64,000 nt of DNA from Yimella lutea (lineage in GTDB: Bacteria; Actinomycetota; Actinomycetes; Actinomycetales; Dermatophilaceae). The stretch is from contig NZ_VFMO01000001.1 in NCBI RefSeq assembly GCF_006715095.1, forward strand, positions 806,001 to 870,000, written 5' to 3'. The notes beneath the pieces were generated by a model. The model searched no databases, was not told the origin of the DNA, and saw only the letters and a list, made by a program, of their open reading frames with translations. Position 1 is the first letter of the stretch; each line of letters begins with the position of its first letter. The position numbers and the translations under genes are program-made. Of the stretch, positions 19,408-27,341 are shown piece after piece.

Positions 19408-20347
19408 CCCGCTCCAGCGACCAGTAGAACGCGCCCAGTCCTGCCGGCTCGGTGAACGTCGCGTAGGCGGAGCGTCGGCGCAGCATCAACAGGTACTTCG
19501 TCGGATCCATGCGCGCGAGCTCATGATCGGGACGATCGGGAATGACGAGGTATCGCGCGGCGATGTCCTTCTGCTGCAACAGTTCCGGTACACCGAGCGA
19601 GTCCATCGACACGTGCGCGGTGAGGTCGGTGGAGCCGTCGAAGCGGGGCTCGCAGATGGCGCCGGCCCGGTAGCCGGTGAAGGTCGAGTCCGTCGGCCGG
19701 TCCTCGATCGTGTGCCCGTAGTCGACGCAGATCAGCAGTCCGTCGGCGATCCGTGATCGCAGTTCGCAGTAGGCGTCGTCGCGCGTGGTGCCGATCTCGG
19801 CTGCTTGCGCGTCGGGCCAGTGCTGTTCGCACCACTCACGCTCCCGGTCGCTGAGTTCTCGGCCCGGACGCGACCCACCGTCGGGCGCGACCTCCAGAAC
19901 GCGAAGGCCGTCGCACGTGGTCACGGCGATCTCGCAGGGCACGACGTCGAGCCATTCGTGCGCCAGCACCAATGTCGACCTCAGATCGGTCAGTTCGTCC
20001 GGGAGGCCTTCGCCGCCGGGCGAACGGACCCACTCCACGGACGCAGGCAGTCCGGCCGGACGATCGACGACGTCCACACCCGTCAGCTGAAGGCGCTTCG
20101 ACCGCTGAGCAATCAAAGCCAGCAGTTCACCTCTGCCACAGCCGATTTCGACCACGTGATCCAGCCGGTGCTCTTCGGCGATCGCGATGATGCACTCGGC
20201 GAGGAGTTCATCCACCCCGGGCAGGCCCTGCGCCGAGGTGCTGAAGTGGGCCGCCGGTCCGCCGGGTTGCCGGTAGAACCCGTCAGCCCCGTACAACGCC
20301 TCGTGCCACGCCTGGCGCAGCGGGCGCGTGGACGGTGAATTCGGCAC
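19382..20347 (-). CDS. MidA/NDUFAF7-family SAM-dependent methyltransferase
   Basis: A 321-aa member of the COG1565 (PF02636) family. Family features are an ALYGADGFYRQ start near residue 17, the SAM loop VVEIGCGRGELLAL near 67, LAHEWLDVVPCE in place of the usual NELLDALP, VDYGH near 216 and DLTAHVSMDSLG near 250. The human member NDUFAF7 dimethylates an Arg of the NuoD-equivalent subunit of complex I. Here it lies close to an orphan NuoD-like gene on the same strand. GTG at 20347 is 6 nt after TACGCT (20354-20359). It overlaps the convergent neighbour by 26 nt. Confidence 0.8.
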   Translation of the reverse strand: MPNSPSTRPLRQAWHEALYGADGFYRQPGGPAAHFSTSAQGLPGVDELLAECIIAIAEEHRLDHVVEIGCGRGELLALIAQRSKRLQLTGVDVVDRPAGLPASVEWVRSPGGEGLPDELTDLRSTLVLAHEWLDVVPCEIAVTTCDGLRVLEVAPDGGSRPGRELSDREREWCEQHWPDAQAAEIGTTRDDAYCELRSRIADGLLICVDYGHTIEDRPTDSTFTGYRAGAICEPRFDGSTDLTAHVSMDSLGVPELLQQKDIAARYLVIPDRPDHELARMDPTKYLLMLRRRSAYATFTEPAGLGAFYWSLERVTSSDATS

Positions 20348-20398
20348 CAGCGCAGCGTACGAGGTGGGTCGGGTCGGCCCACAGGTAACGTCGTGCAG

Positions 20399-21274
20399 GT
20401 GATGAATTCGCCCCCTGCCCTGCGCATCGGACTCGTCGGCGTCGGCAAGGTCGGTGCTGTTCTAGGGGCTGCGCTCGCCGCATCCGGCCACCGGATCGTC
20501 GCTGTCTCGGCGGTCAGTGAGGCCTCCCTCGAACGGGCTGGGGCCATGCTTCCCGGCGTGCCGATCGTCCCGATCCCCGAGGTGGTCGCCTGCGCGGACG
20601 TGATCCTGATGACTGTCCCGGACGACGCGCTTGGCCCACTCGCGGACGGATTGGGAGCCGAAAATGCCTGGGCCGGTGGGAAACTGGTCGTCCACACCAG
20701 CGGATTTCACGGCCCCTCGGTTCTGCAGGCGGTGCTCGACGCCGGCGGGGACGTCGTCGCGATGCACCCCGCGATGACGTTCACCGGTGGGCCGAAGGAC
20801 CTGCCCCGCCTGGCCGGCACGCCCTTCGCGGTCACGGCATCGCCGGGGGCGCAGTTGATCGGTGAGGCACTGGTCGTCGACATCGGGGGTGATCCGTTCT
20901 ATCTCGCCGAGGTCGATCGGCCGCGCTATCACGCGGCCCTCGCCCACGGCTCGAACCACTTGGTCACGCTCGTCGCCCAGGCTCAGCAGGTCTTGCGGGA
21001 GGTGGGTATCGACGATCCGTCGCGCATCCTGCGCCCGTTGCTCGAGGCGAGCCTGGACAACGCGCTGGAGCGGGGCGACAAGGCACTCACCGGGCCGGTG
21101 GCCCGCGGTGACCTTCAAACAGTGCGTGCCCATCTCGGCGTACTGACGGACGACGCGCTGATGGCCTATCGTGCGATGGCTCTGGCAACGACGCAGCGGG
21201 CGGCGACGCGACGCGTCCTGCCGGCCGAAAAAGTAGACCCGATGACCGACCTGCTTTCCAAGGAGAACCGATGA
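20399..21274 (+). CDS. Rossmann-like and DUF2520 domain protein
   Basis: A 291-aa protein resembling 6-phosphogluconate/pyrroline-carboxylate reductase-type dehydrogenases. The nucleotide-binding GLVGVGKVGAVLGAALA opens the protein, then AMHPAMTFTGGP near 120 and a helical DUF2520 C-terminus. The family almost always precedes panC in actinobacteria, where a ketopantoate-reductase-like role has been suggested but not shown. GTG at 20399 is 7 nt after TAACGT (20386-20391); GTG 20393 and ATG 20402 are alternatives. The stop overlaps panC (ATGA). Confidence 0.85.
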   Translation: MMNSPPALRIGLVGVGKVGAVLGAALAASGHRIVAVSAVSEASLERAGAMLPGVPIVPIPEVVACADVILMTVPDDALGPLADGLGAENAWAGGKLVVHTSGFHGPSVLQAVLDAGGDVVAMHPAMTFTGGPKDLPRLAGTPFAVTASPGAQLIGEALVVDIGGDPFYLAEVDRPRYHAALAHGSNHLVTLVAQAQQVLREVGIDDPSRILRPLLEASLDNALERGDKALTGPVARGDLQTVRAHLGVLTDDALMAYRAMALATTQRAATRRVLPAEKVDPMTDLLSKENR

Positions 21275-22152
21275 CCCTGACGATCGCGCGCACCCGCGAG
21301 GAGTTGGCGAACGCTCGCCGCGAGCTGACCGGCACCGTCGGGGTGACGATGACCATGGGTGCGCTGCACAGCGGTCACGCCGAACTCATCGAGCAGGCGC
21401 GCTCCAGGGTGGATCATGTGATCGTCACGATCTTCCTCAACCCGCTGCAGTTCGCTCAGGGGGAGGACCTGTCGCGGTACCCGCGCACGTTCGAGTCCGA
21501 CGTGGAGATCTGCCGTGAACACGGTGCGGCGATCGTCTTCGCTCCGAGTCCGGACGTCGTCTACCCCGAGGGGGAGCCGGGAATCCGGGTCTCGGCCGGA
21601 CCACTGGGTTCTGTGCTGGAAGGTGCGTCGCGTCCGGGGCACTTCGACGGAGTGCTGACCGTCGTGGCGAAACTGCTGCACCTGGTGCGGCCGGACAAGG
21701 CGTTCTTCGGCCAGAAGGACGCGCAGCAGCTGCTGCTTATCCGGCGCATGGTGCGCGATCTCGACTTCCCGGTCGACATCGTTCCCGTCGAGACGGTGCG
21801 TGAGGACGACGGCCTCGCACTCAGCAGCCGCAACACCTATCTGTCGCCGTCCGACCGCGAGGTCGCGCTCAGCCTGTCGGCGGCGTTGAAGGCCGGTGCC
21901 GACATGGCGCAGACCGGACCGGCCGCGATCCGTCGCGCGGCCCGCGACGTGCTGGTGCGCGAACCGCTGGCGATCGTCGACTACTTGGTGCTGGTGCACC
22001 CGACGACGCTGGAAGAGGTGCCCGAGTGGTACCGCGGTCCCGCCCTGCTCGCGGTCGCGGCGAAGGTCGGCACGACCCGGCTGATCGACAATCTGCCCCT
22101 GGTCGTCGGCCCCGGCGGCGGTGCGCGCCCGGTGGTCGAATACACCGACTGA
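21271..22152 (+). CDS. panC: Pantothenate synthetase
   Basis: Ligates pantoate and beta-alanine with ATP (293 aa). Visible features are TMGALHSGHAEL near residue 29 (nucleotide-binding HIGH-like), FLNPLQFAQGEDLSRYPR near 65, FFGQKDAQQLLLIRRM near 150 and a SSRNTYLS motif near 187. panD, which supplies beta-alanine and usually follows in actinobacteria, is not in this window. Confidence 0.96.
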   Translation: MTLTIARTREELANARRELTGTVGVTMTMGALHSGHAELIEQARSRVDHVIVTIFLNPLQFAQGEDLSRYPRTFESDVEICREHGAAIVFAPSPDVVYPEGEPGIRVSAGPLGSVLEGASRPGHFDGVLTVVAKLLHLVRPDKAFFGQKDAQQLLLIRRMVRDLDFPVDIVPVETVREDDGLALSSRNTYLSPSDREVALSLSAALKAGADMAQTGPAAIRRAARDVLVREPLAIVDYLVLVHPTTLEEVPEWYRGPALLAVAAKVGTTRLIDNLPLVVGPGGGARPVVEYTD

Positions 22153-22225
22153 CCGGCCGCTCGGTGAGGGTGTCGGTCACGCCGCGTGAAGGGGTGCGCC
22201 GAACGGCGTTCTATCCTTGGTGATT

Positions 22226-22387
22226 GTGTGGCCCTACATCGCAACCCTCCTGCCGTCCATCGGGCTGCTCTATCTGTTCTACGTCATCATGAAGCACATC
22301 CTCGAGGGCGATCGCCGGGAGCGAATTGCGCAGGCTCAGTGGGAGCGCGATCAGCAGGTCGGTCCGCCGCCGTCGGATCATTCCTGA
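22226..22387 (+). CDS. Small membrane protein, unknown function
   Basis: A 53-aa protein. GTG at 22226 lies 8 nt after TATCCT (22212-22217), a leaderless pattern; GTG at 22220 is the alternative. A single hydrophobic helix (ATLLPSIGLLYLFYVIMKHI) is followed by a charged region (EGDRRERIAQAQWERDQQ) and a Pro/Ser tail. It sits between panC and lsr2, where similar small proteins occur in other actinobacteria. Confidence 0.6.
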   Translation: MWPYIATLLPSIGLLYLFYVIMKHILEGDRRERIAQAQWERDQQVGPPPSDHS

Positions 22388-22475
22388 GAACCACCGCATC
22401 CCTTTTTTGGCCGGAGTTTCTTTCTGCGGTGATTCGTGACTAAATTGGCCTCCGTAATTCTGGAAGACCGATCAG
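22388..22475 (+). promoter_or_regulatory. AT-rich lsr2 promoter region
   Basis: An unusually AT-rich stretch for this genome. It contains a T-run and TTTCTT (22417-22422) 18 nt before TAAATT (22441-22446), a plausible -35/-10 pair. Lsr2 binds AT-rich DNA in other actinobacteria, so autoregulation is possible. Confidence 0.45.
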
Positions 22476-22487
22476 ATGGAGGAAATG

Positions 22488-22811
22488 ATGGCGCAGCGGG
22501 TTCAGATCAAACTCATCGACGACCTCGATGGCGCGGACGCCGACGAGACCGTGTCGTTCGGACTCGACGGAGTCGTCTACGAGATCGACCTTTCGCAGTC
22601 GAATGCGGCCCAGTTGCGCGATGACCTCGCGAAATGGGTCGGAAATGCACGTCGGGTCAAGGGTCGCGCCTCGCGCAGTGCACGCCCTGCCGGTGTGAAG
22701 GACGACCTGAACAAGGTTCGTGAATGGGGTCGTGCGAACGGTTTCCAGGTCAGTGAGCGCGGTCGTGTTTCGCGCGAGGTGCAGGAAGCTTACGCAGCCG
22801 CCAACAACTGA
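22488..22811 (+). CDS. lsr2: Lsr2 nucleoid-associated protein
   Basis: H-NS-like xenogeneic silencer (107 aa). The N-terminal dimerisation/oligomerisation domain starts MAQRVQIKLIDDLDG, then a basic linker (KGRASRSARPAGVK). The C-terminal DNA-binding domain carries the AT-hook-like RGR in VSERGRVSREVQEAY. GGAGGA (22478-22483) is correctly spaced to either ATG 22485 or ATG 22488; I prefer 22488 because MAQ(R/K)V is the conserved start. It is convergent with the LigD polymerase gene, with 4 bp between stops. Confidence 0.95.
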   Translation: MAQRVQIKLIDDLDGADADETVSFGLDGVVYEIDLSQSNAAQLRDDLAKWVGNARRVKGRASRSARPAGVKDDLNKVREWGRANGFQVSERGRVSREVQEAYAAANN

Positions 22812-22815
22812 ATGG

Positions 22816-23727
22816 TCAGTGTTCGATCGCATCCATCAGATCGCCGTCGCGGTCGAGGCGCTCGAGCACATCCTCGAAATCGAGTTGACGCAGCACCCCC
22901 GGGTGCTGCGTTTCTCGTTCCAGTTCGTCCCACGTGCGTGGCGCGGCCACCGTGGGACGCTCCTTCGCGCGCATCGAGTACGGGCAGACCGTCGTTTTGG
23001 CGGCGACATTCTGCGACCAGTCCAGCAGGATCTTGCCCTTGCGCAGATTGGTCGTCATCTTCCACACCACGAGATCGGGCATGTCCTTGGTGAGCGCCTG
23101 CGCCACCTCGCGCATCGAATCGCGCACCTCGTCGCTCGAACGGGAACCATCCAAAGGCGCGTACAACTGCAGGCCTTTGCTGCCCGAGGTGACCGGAACA
23201 CTGGTGTCATGTCCGAGGTCGGTCAGTCGTTCGCGGACAGCCAGGGCGAGAACGGCGCATTCGTGCAGACCGGCCGGCGCGCCGGGGTCGAGATCGATGA
23301 CCAGGCGGTCCGGATTCTTGGGGGTGAGGTTTGCGTCGACCCGCCACTGCGGCACGTGCAACTCGATGGAGGCGAGATTGGCCAGATAGGTGAGCCCGGC
23401 CACATCTTCCACCAGCGGGTAAGTCACCTGATCTCCGCCGCGCGAACCACGCGAGTCGATGGTCACCCGCCCCAGCCAGTCCGGTGCACCTTGGGGCAGA
23501 TTCTTTTCGAAAAAGCTGATCCCACCCACGCCCTCGGGAAATCTGATCCGGGTCAACGGCCGGTGCTCGAGTTGCGGCAACAACACCGGGGCGACGGTGG
23601 CGTAATAGTGCAACACCTCACCTTTTGTCGTTTCGGTCGCCGGAAACAGCACTTTGTCCAGATTCGACAGGCCGAGTTTGCGGCCGTCCACCTCGACCGT
23701 GACGGTCTGTTTCTCCGGTGCCATCAT
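22816..23727 (-). CDS. Stand-alone LigD polymerase domain (NHEJ primase-polymerase)
   Basis: A 303-aa protein equal to the polymerase domain of LigD, used for gap filling at double-strand breaks. The metal-binding Asp pair is in VIDLDPG near residue 134, the nucleotide pocket in VTSGSKGLQLYAPL near 166, and LPQGAPDWL is near 75. The start is ATG 23727, in an ATGA overlap with the ligase gene (ATG 23724 directly follows). No phosphoesterase domain is present. Confidence 0.9.
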   Translation of the reverse strand: MMAPEKQTVTVEVDGRKLGLSNLDKVLFPATETTKGEVLHYYATVAPVLLPQLEHRPLTRIRFPEGVGGISFFEKNLPQGAPDWLGRVTIDSRGSRGGDQVTYPLVEDVAGLTYLANLASIELHVPQWRVDANLTPKNPDRLVIDLDPGAPAGLHECAVLALAVRERLTDLGHDTSVPVTSGSKGLQLYAPLDGSRSSDEVRDSMREVAQALTKDMPDLVVWKMTTNLRKGKILLDWSQNVAAKTTVCPYSMRAKERPTVAAPRTWDELERETQHPGVLRQLDFEDVLERLDRDGDLMDAIEH

Positions 23728-24683
23728 TCGTCTCCGTTCGGGGAAGCCGCACGAATCTGCAGGTCGGCCACGGTCAGATCCGAGCGCAAGCCGCGCCAGG
23801 CGGGCTGCCGCAAGCGGCCGGCGTCGGAAAGGCCGTGGAACTCGACATCGGCAACAAGGTGCGGCTCGACCCAGATCGCATCGCGCGCGTCGACGTCCGG
23901 CACACCGGTGACCACCGGCGCAGTCTCGCGACGCAGCGGGAGCAGGTCGCGGGCGAGCGTCACCCCCTTGCGACCGGCCAGGCCGGAGCCGACGCGTCCG
24001 CGATAGGCGAGCCCGACCTCGGTGGGCTCGGCGAGCAGCACCGATCCGAGAACGGACCCGGCCTGTTGACGCCGCCACCCGACGATCACGTAACTACCGG
24101 TGCGCCGGTGCAGCGTCTTGCGCCAGTCGTCGCTGCGCAGACCGGGCGAGTATTTCGAGCCGACCCGTTTGGAGACGATGCCCTCCATGCCCTGGTCGGC
24201 GGTGGCGTCCAACAGGGCCTCGCCGTCGGCGAACTCGGGCGGCACCGACACCCACTTCGACGTCGGGGCGATGGAGTCGAGCAGGTCGCGTCGTTCCCGC
24301 CAGGTTCGGCCCGTGACCGGGCTCCTCATCACGCGCAGCACGTCGAAGACCATGGCGGTGACGGGCGCGGTCGAGGCCAATTCGTCGGCGCTGTTCGGGT
24401 CGACGACATTGAACCGCTCGGCGAGCGCCGCGAACGAGGGCCGGCCCGCTCGCATGACGACGATCTCGGCGTCGAGCAGCAGATCCTCGAAATCAGCGAG
24501 CCCGGAGGCGGGCGATGCCAACTCGGGAAAGGCGATCGTGACGTCCCGTTCGGTGCGGCTGAAGACGCGGACGCGGTGATCACGTACGTCGATCAGGGCG
24601 CGCATCCCGTCCCACTTGATCTCGTGTCGCCACTCGTCGCCGCGAGGAAGGACCTCGGCGGGGGTGGCGAGCATGGGGCGCAT
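23724..24683 (-). CDS. ATP-dependent DNA ligase (LigD-type ligase domain)
   Basis: A 319-aa ligase with the adenylation motif EIKWDGMR near residue 22 (Lys nucleophile). Motif III-like VFDVLR, motif IV EGIVSKRVGSKYSPG and motif V KTLHRR follow, then an OB-fold. It corresponds to the ligase domain of LigD encoded separately. ATG at 24683 is only 16 bp from the divergent ku start, so the promoters must overlap the coding starts; CAAGAT lies 6 nt upstream of the ATG as a possible -10. Confidence 0.9.
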   Translation of the reverse strand: MRPMLATPAEVLPRGDEWRHEIKWDGMRALIDVRDHRVRVFSRTERDVTIAFPELASPASGLADFEDLLLDAEIVVMRAGRPSFAALAERFNVVDPNSADELASTAPVTAMVFDVLRVMRSPVTGRTWRERRDLLDSIAPTSKWVSVPPEFADGEALLDATADQGMEGIVSKRVGSKYSPGLRSDDWRKTLHRRTGSYVIVGWRRQQAGSVLGSVLLAEPTEVGLAYRGRVGSGLAGRKGVTLARDLLPLRRETAPVVTGVPDVDARDAIWVEPHLVADVEFHGLSDAGRLRQPAWRGLRSDLTVADLQIRAASPNGDE

Positions 24684-24699
24684 GGGGCAATCTTGACGG

Positions 24700-25494
24700 A
24701 TGCGAGCGATCTGGAAGGGCGCGGTCTCCTTCGGCCTTGTCAATGTGCCGGTGCGGTTGTACTCGGCCACCGAGAACCATGATGTCCAGTTCCGTCAGGT
24801 GCACCGCACCGACGGCGGCCGGATCAAGTACCAGCGGGTGTGTTCGATCGACGGCGAGCAGGTCTCGTACGACGACATCGCCAAGGGTTACGAGACCGAC
24901 TCCGGCGAGATGGTGGTGCTCGACGACGACGATCTCGCCGACCTGCCGATCAGCACCACCAAGGAGATCGCGGTCGACAAGTTCGTTCCTGCCGAGCAGA
25001 TCGACCCGTTGGTGCTCGACAAGTCGTACTACCTGGAGCCCGACAAGAGCGCGGTGAAGCCGTACGTGCTGCTGCGTGAGGCACTCGAACAGACCGATCG
25101 CGTTGCCCTGGTGACGGTTTCGCTGCGTACCCGTTCCACCGTGGCGCTGTTGCGGGTCCGCGACGACGTGATCGTGCTGCAGACGATGTTGTGGCCGGAC
25201 GAGGTGCGCAAGCCCGAGTTCGGGGTGCTGGACGACGACGACACGAAGATCAAGAAGGCTGAGCTCGAGATGGCTCACATGCTGGTCGAGTCACTCGCCG
25301 GCGATTACGAGCCCGACGAGTATTCCGACGACTACGAGCAGGCGGTCAAGGAGGTCGTGAAGGCGAAGCTGAAGGGCGGTGAGGTCAAGAAGCCGGCCGC
25401 TGCGGCAGAATCCGAGGGCGAAGTCATCGACCTTCTCGCAGCGTTGCAGCAGAGCGTGGATCGCGCCAAGAAATCGCGCGGCGAGGCCAGCTGA
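24700..25494 (+). CDS. ku: Ku homologue, non-homologous end joining
   Basis: Binds DNA ends as a homodimer and recruits LigD-type activities (264 aa). The characteristic start is MRAIWKGAVSFGLVNVPVRL. The beta-barrel core and FVPAEQIDPLVLDKSYYLEPD near 90 are intact. The C-terminal region is short, Lys-rich and ends in KKSRGEAS. It is divergent from the ligase and polymerase genes, so the whole end-joining set is encoded in 2.7 kb. Confidence 0.95.
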   Translation: MRAIWKGAVSFGLVNVPVRLYSATENHDVQFRQVHRTDGGRIKYQRVCSIDGEQVSYDDIAKGYETDSGEMVVLDDDDLADLPISTTKEIAVDKFVPAEQIDPLVLDKSYYLEPDKSAVKPYVLLREALEQTDRVALVTVSLRTRSTVALLRVRDDVIVLQTMLWPDEVRKPEFGVLDDDDTKIKKAELEMAHMLVESLAGDYEPDEYSDDYEQAVKEVVKAKLKGGEVKKPAAAAESEGEVIDLLAALQQSVDRAKKSRGEAS

Positions 25495-25508
25495 ACGGAG
25501 CCTGCCCA

Positions 25509-26018
25509 GTGCCCAAGGTGCTTTTCGTGTGCACCGGGAACGTCTGTCGTTCCCCTTTCGCCGAACGACTGGCCCGATTGCTGTCCGACGGCTCGGTCGA
25601 GTACGCGTCCGCCGGCATCCAGGCGCTCCACGGCGAGCCGATGGATCGACCGATGGCCGACCAACTGTCGGCCCGGGGAGGGACGTCGGAAGGTTTCGCC
25701 GGACACCAACTCACCGCTTCCATGGTGCGCGAAGCTGATCTGCTGCTGTGCATGGAGTCTCGGCACCGGCTGTGGGTCGTGGACGAGGCACCGGTCGCCC
25801 TGCGTCGTACGACCCTTCTCACCCACTTCACCGCGGTTGCTGCGCAGCAGCCGGCGCTGCGCGGTGACCAGATCGTCAAAGCGGCTCTGACACAGCCGAT
25901 TCCGCGGGGAGTCAAGGACATCGCCGACCCGTATCGCCAAGGTGACGAAGCCGCGGCACTGGCGGCCGAGGTCCTGGCTCAGCACGTCCGGCAGGTGGTC
26001 ATCGCCCTGGAGGGGTGA
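25509..26018 (+). CDS. Low-molecular-weight protein tyrosine phosphatase family protein
   Basis: A 169-aa phosphatase. The active-site loop VCTGNVCRSPFAERLA (residues about 7-22) fits C-x5-R-S. The general-acid Asp is in DIADPYRQG near 139. It could act on phosphotyrosine proteins. It starts 14 nt after ku with GTG. Its 3' end overlaps by 20 nt with the convergent HPr-kinase-like gene. Confidence 0.85.
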   Translation: MPKVLFVCTGNVCRSPFAERLARLLSDGSVEYASAGIQALHGEPMDRPMADQLSARGGTSEGFAGHQLTASMVREADLLLCMESRHRLWVVDEAPVALRRTTLLTHFTAVAAQQPALRGDQIVKAALTQPIPRGVKDIADPYRQGDEAAALAAEVLAQHVRQVVIALEG

Positions 26019-27111
26019 CTTCGTCGCATTCGCGCAGTACCGAATGGCTGATCAACTGTTCGACCGACGAGTTGACGATCTGTGTGTCGTCCGGGTGCGG
26101 TCCGAACTCCGCGCGGCATCGCTGCAGAAGATCCTCGATCCGGGTCGGCTGTTCGGCGTGCCGCCACAGCAGCGCACCGACGCCGTCAAGCACCATACTC
26201 TGACTGCCCAGCAACAACATGACGCGCCCGTCCGCTTCGACGGCGTCCAGATACGGGCTGCGCTGGACGACCCGTGGGTCGGTCACCGGTTGCGCGGCCA
26301 CCGTCTCGGCGGTGAACAACTCCGCGGTCGGTGGCAGATGCACGAACTCGACCTCGGGTGCGGTCGAGCCGAGCGCTTCACGCAACAGTTCGATGGACTC
26401 CTCGATCTCCGAGTACTCCAGCCGCAGCGGTCCGCCGACTCGCGCGACGGCGGAGGCGAGAGTGCGCAGTGGATGCGTGATGCGCGGCAGGGCGGAGGTG
26501 TGAGGGAGCAGGTCGACCAAGCCGTCGATCAGGTCGATTCGGGTCAGCGTCGGGGCGACATGTTCGTCACGGCGCCGCGTCAGCAGCACGACGGCACCCA
26601 GCCCGAGGTGTCCTTCCGGCGCCGGAGCCATGCCCAACTCGTCCGGACCGTGTTGCGATTTCTGCGTGGGGTGCGCCGGATCGATGACCACCGACACAGG
26701 CTTGGGATAGGCGCGAACGCTCAGGTCGTCGTCGACCGCGATCGTCTCGTCGCTGACGTAGGCGAGTCCGACCTGACTCAGCCGTACCGAGGCCGTCGTC
26801 TTGCCGGTGCCGGACGCGGCCACGAGGACCGCGACGTCCCGGGACTCTGGATCGGCCAGGCCGCAGGCGTGGAACATGAGGCGTTCCCCGGCTTGTGCGT
26901 TGATCGCGGCGAGTGTGACGGCGGAAGAGAGCGCGTAGTCGGCCGTATCGACGAGCTCGCCGCCGCTGTGTTCGACTCGCTCGATCTGCTTCGGCTCGTG
27001 GACCGGTTCGGTGAGGCAGCGTGACCACTGCTGCCGAAGGCGATCGAGATCACTGGCATGGCACTTCACGGACACCGCCGTGCCGAACGCATCGACGACG
27101 AAGCTGGCCAT
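25999..27111 (-). CDS. HPr-kinase-like P-loop protein with PqqD-like C-terminus
   Basis: A 370-aa protein of uncertain role. FHACGLA and the P-loop AASGTGKTTAS (near residue 97), then GLAYVSDETIAVD, follow the HprK-like serine-kinase fold found in peptide-modification and polysaccharide clusters. The last 90 residues (LDGVGALLWRHAEQPTRIEDLL) look like a PqqD-type peptide-binding domain. ATG at 27111 lies 7 nt after TAGGAT (27119-27124). There is no radical-SAM gene, lasso cyclase or precursor peptide nearby, so it may be free-standing. It converges on a phosphatase gene. Confidence 0.65.
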   Translation of the reverse strand: MASFVVDAFGTAVSVKCHASDLDRLRQQWSRCLTEPVHEPKQIERVEHSGGELVDTADYALSSAVTLAAINAQAGERLMFHACGLADPESRDVAVLVAASGTGKTTASVRLSQVGLAYVSDETIAVDDDLSVRAYPKPVSVVIDPAHPTQKSQHGPDELGMAPAPEGHLGLGAVVLLTRRRDEHVAPTLTRIDLIDGLVDLLPHTSALPRITHPLRTLASAVARVGGPLRLEYSEIEESIELLREALGSTAPEVEFVHLPPTAELFTAETVAAQPVTDPRVVQRSPYLDAVEADGRVMLLLGSQSMVLDGVGALLWRHAEQPTRIEDLLQRCRAEFGPHPDDTQIVNSSVEQLISHSVLRECDEVTPPGR

Positions 27112-27244
27112 GTCCCCGATCCTATGGGCAGGTCGCGGGCGCACCGATTGCGCGACGATTGAGCCCTGGGCGTAACGCGTGATCGGCATTCGGTGGACGG
27201 ATCTCGGAACAGAGGCGGCGGGGCTCGCGTTGTCACCGGCAGAG

Positions 27245-27311
27245 TTCGCCACCCCGAATCTCCACCGGTGTCCCCAGGGGCTCCACCGGCGTCCAGGGTG
27301 ACGACTAGCAT
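27245..27311 (+). promoter_or_regulatory. clpC promoter region with dyad and spaced direct repeats
   Basis: TTCG(N6)CGAA at 27245-27258 resembles a stress-regulator (ClgR-like) half-palindrome. Two 14-bp direct repeats (CTCCACCGGYGTCC) at 27260 and 27281 are exactly 21 bp apart, about two helical turns. TAGCAT at 27306-27311 is a plausible -10, 31 nt before the ATG. The regulator assignment is inference. Confidence 0.4.
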
Positions 27312-27341
27312 CGAGCGAAGAAGCAGCCGAGGGAGAAGACG

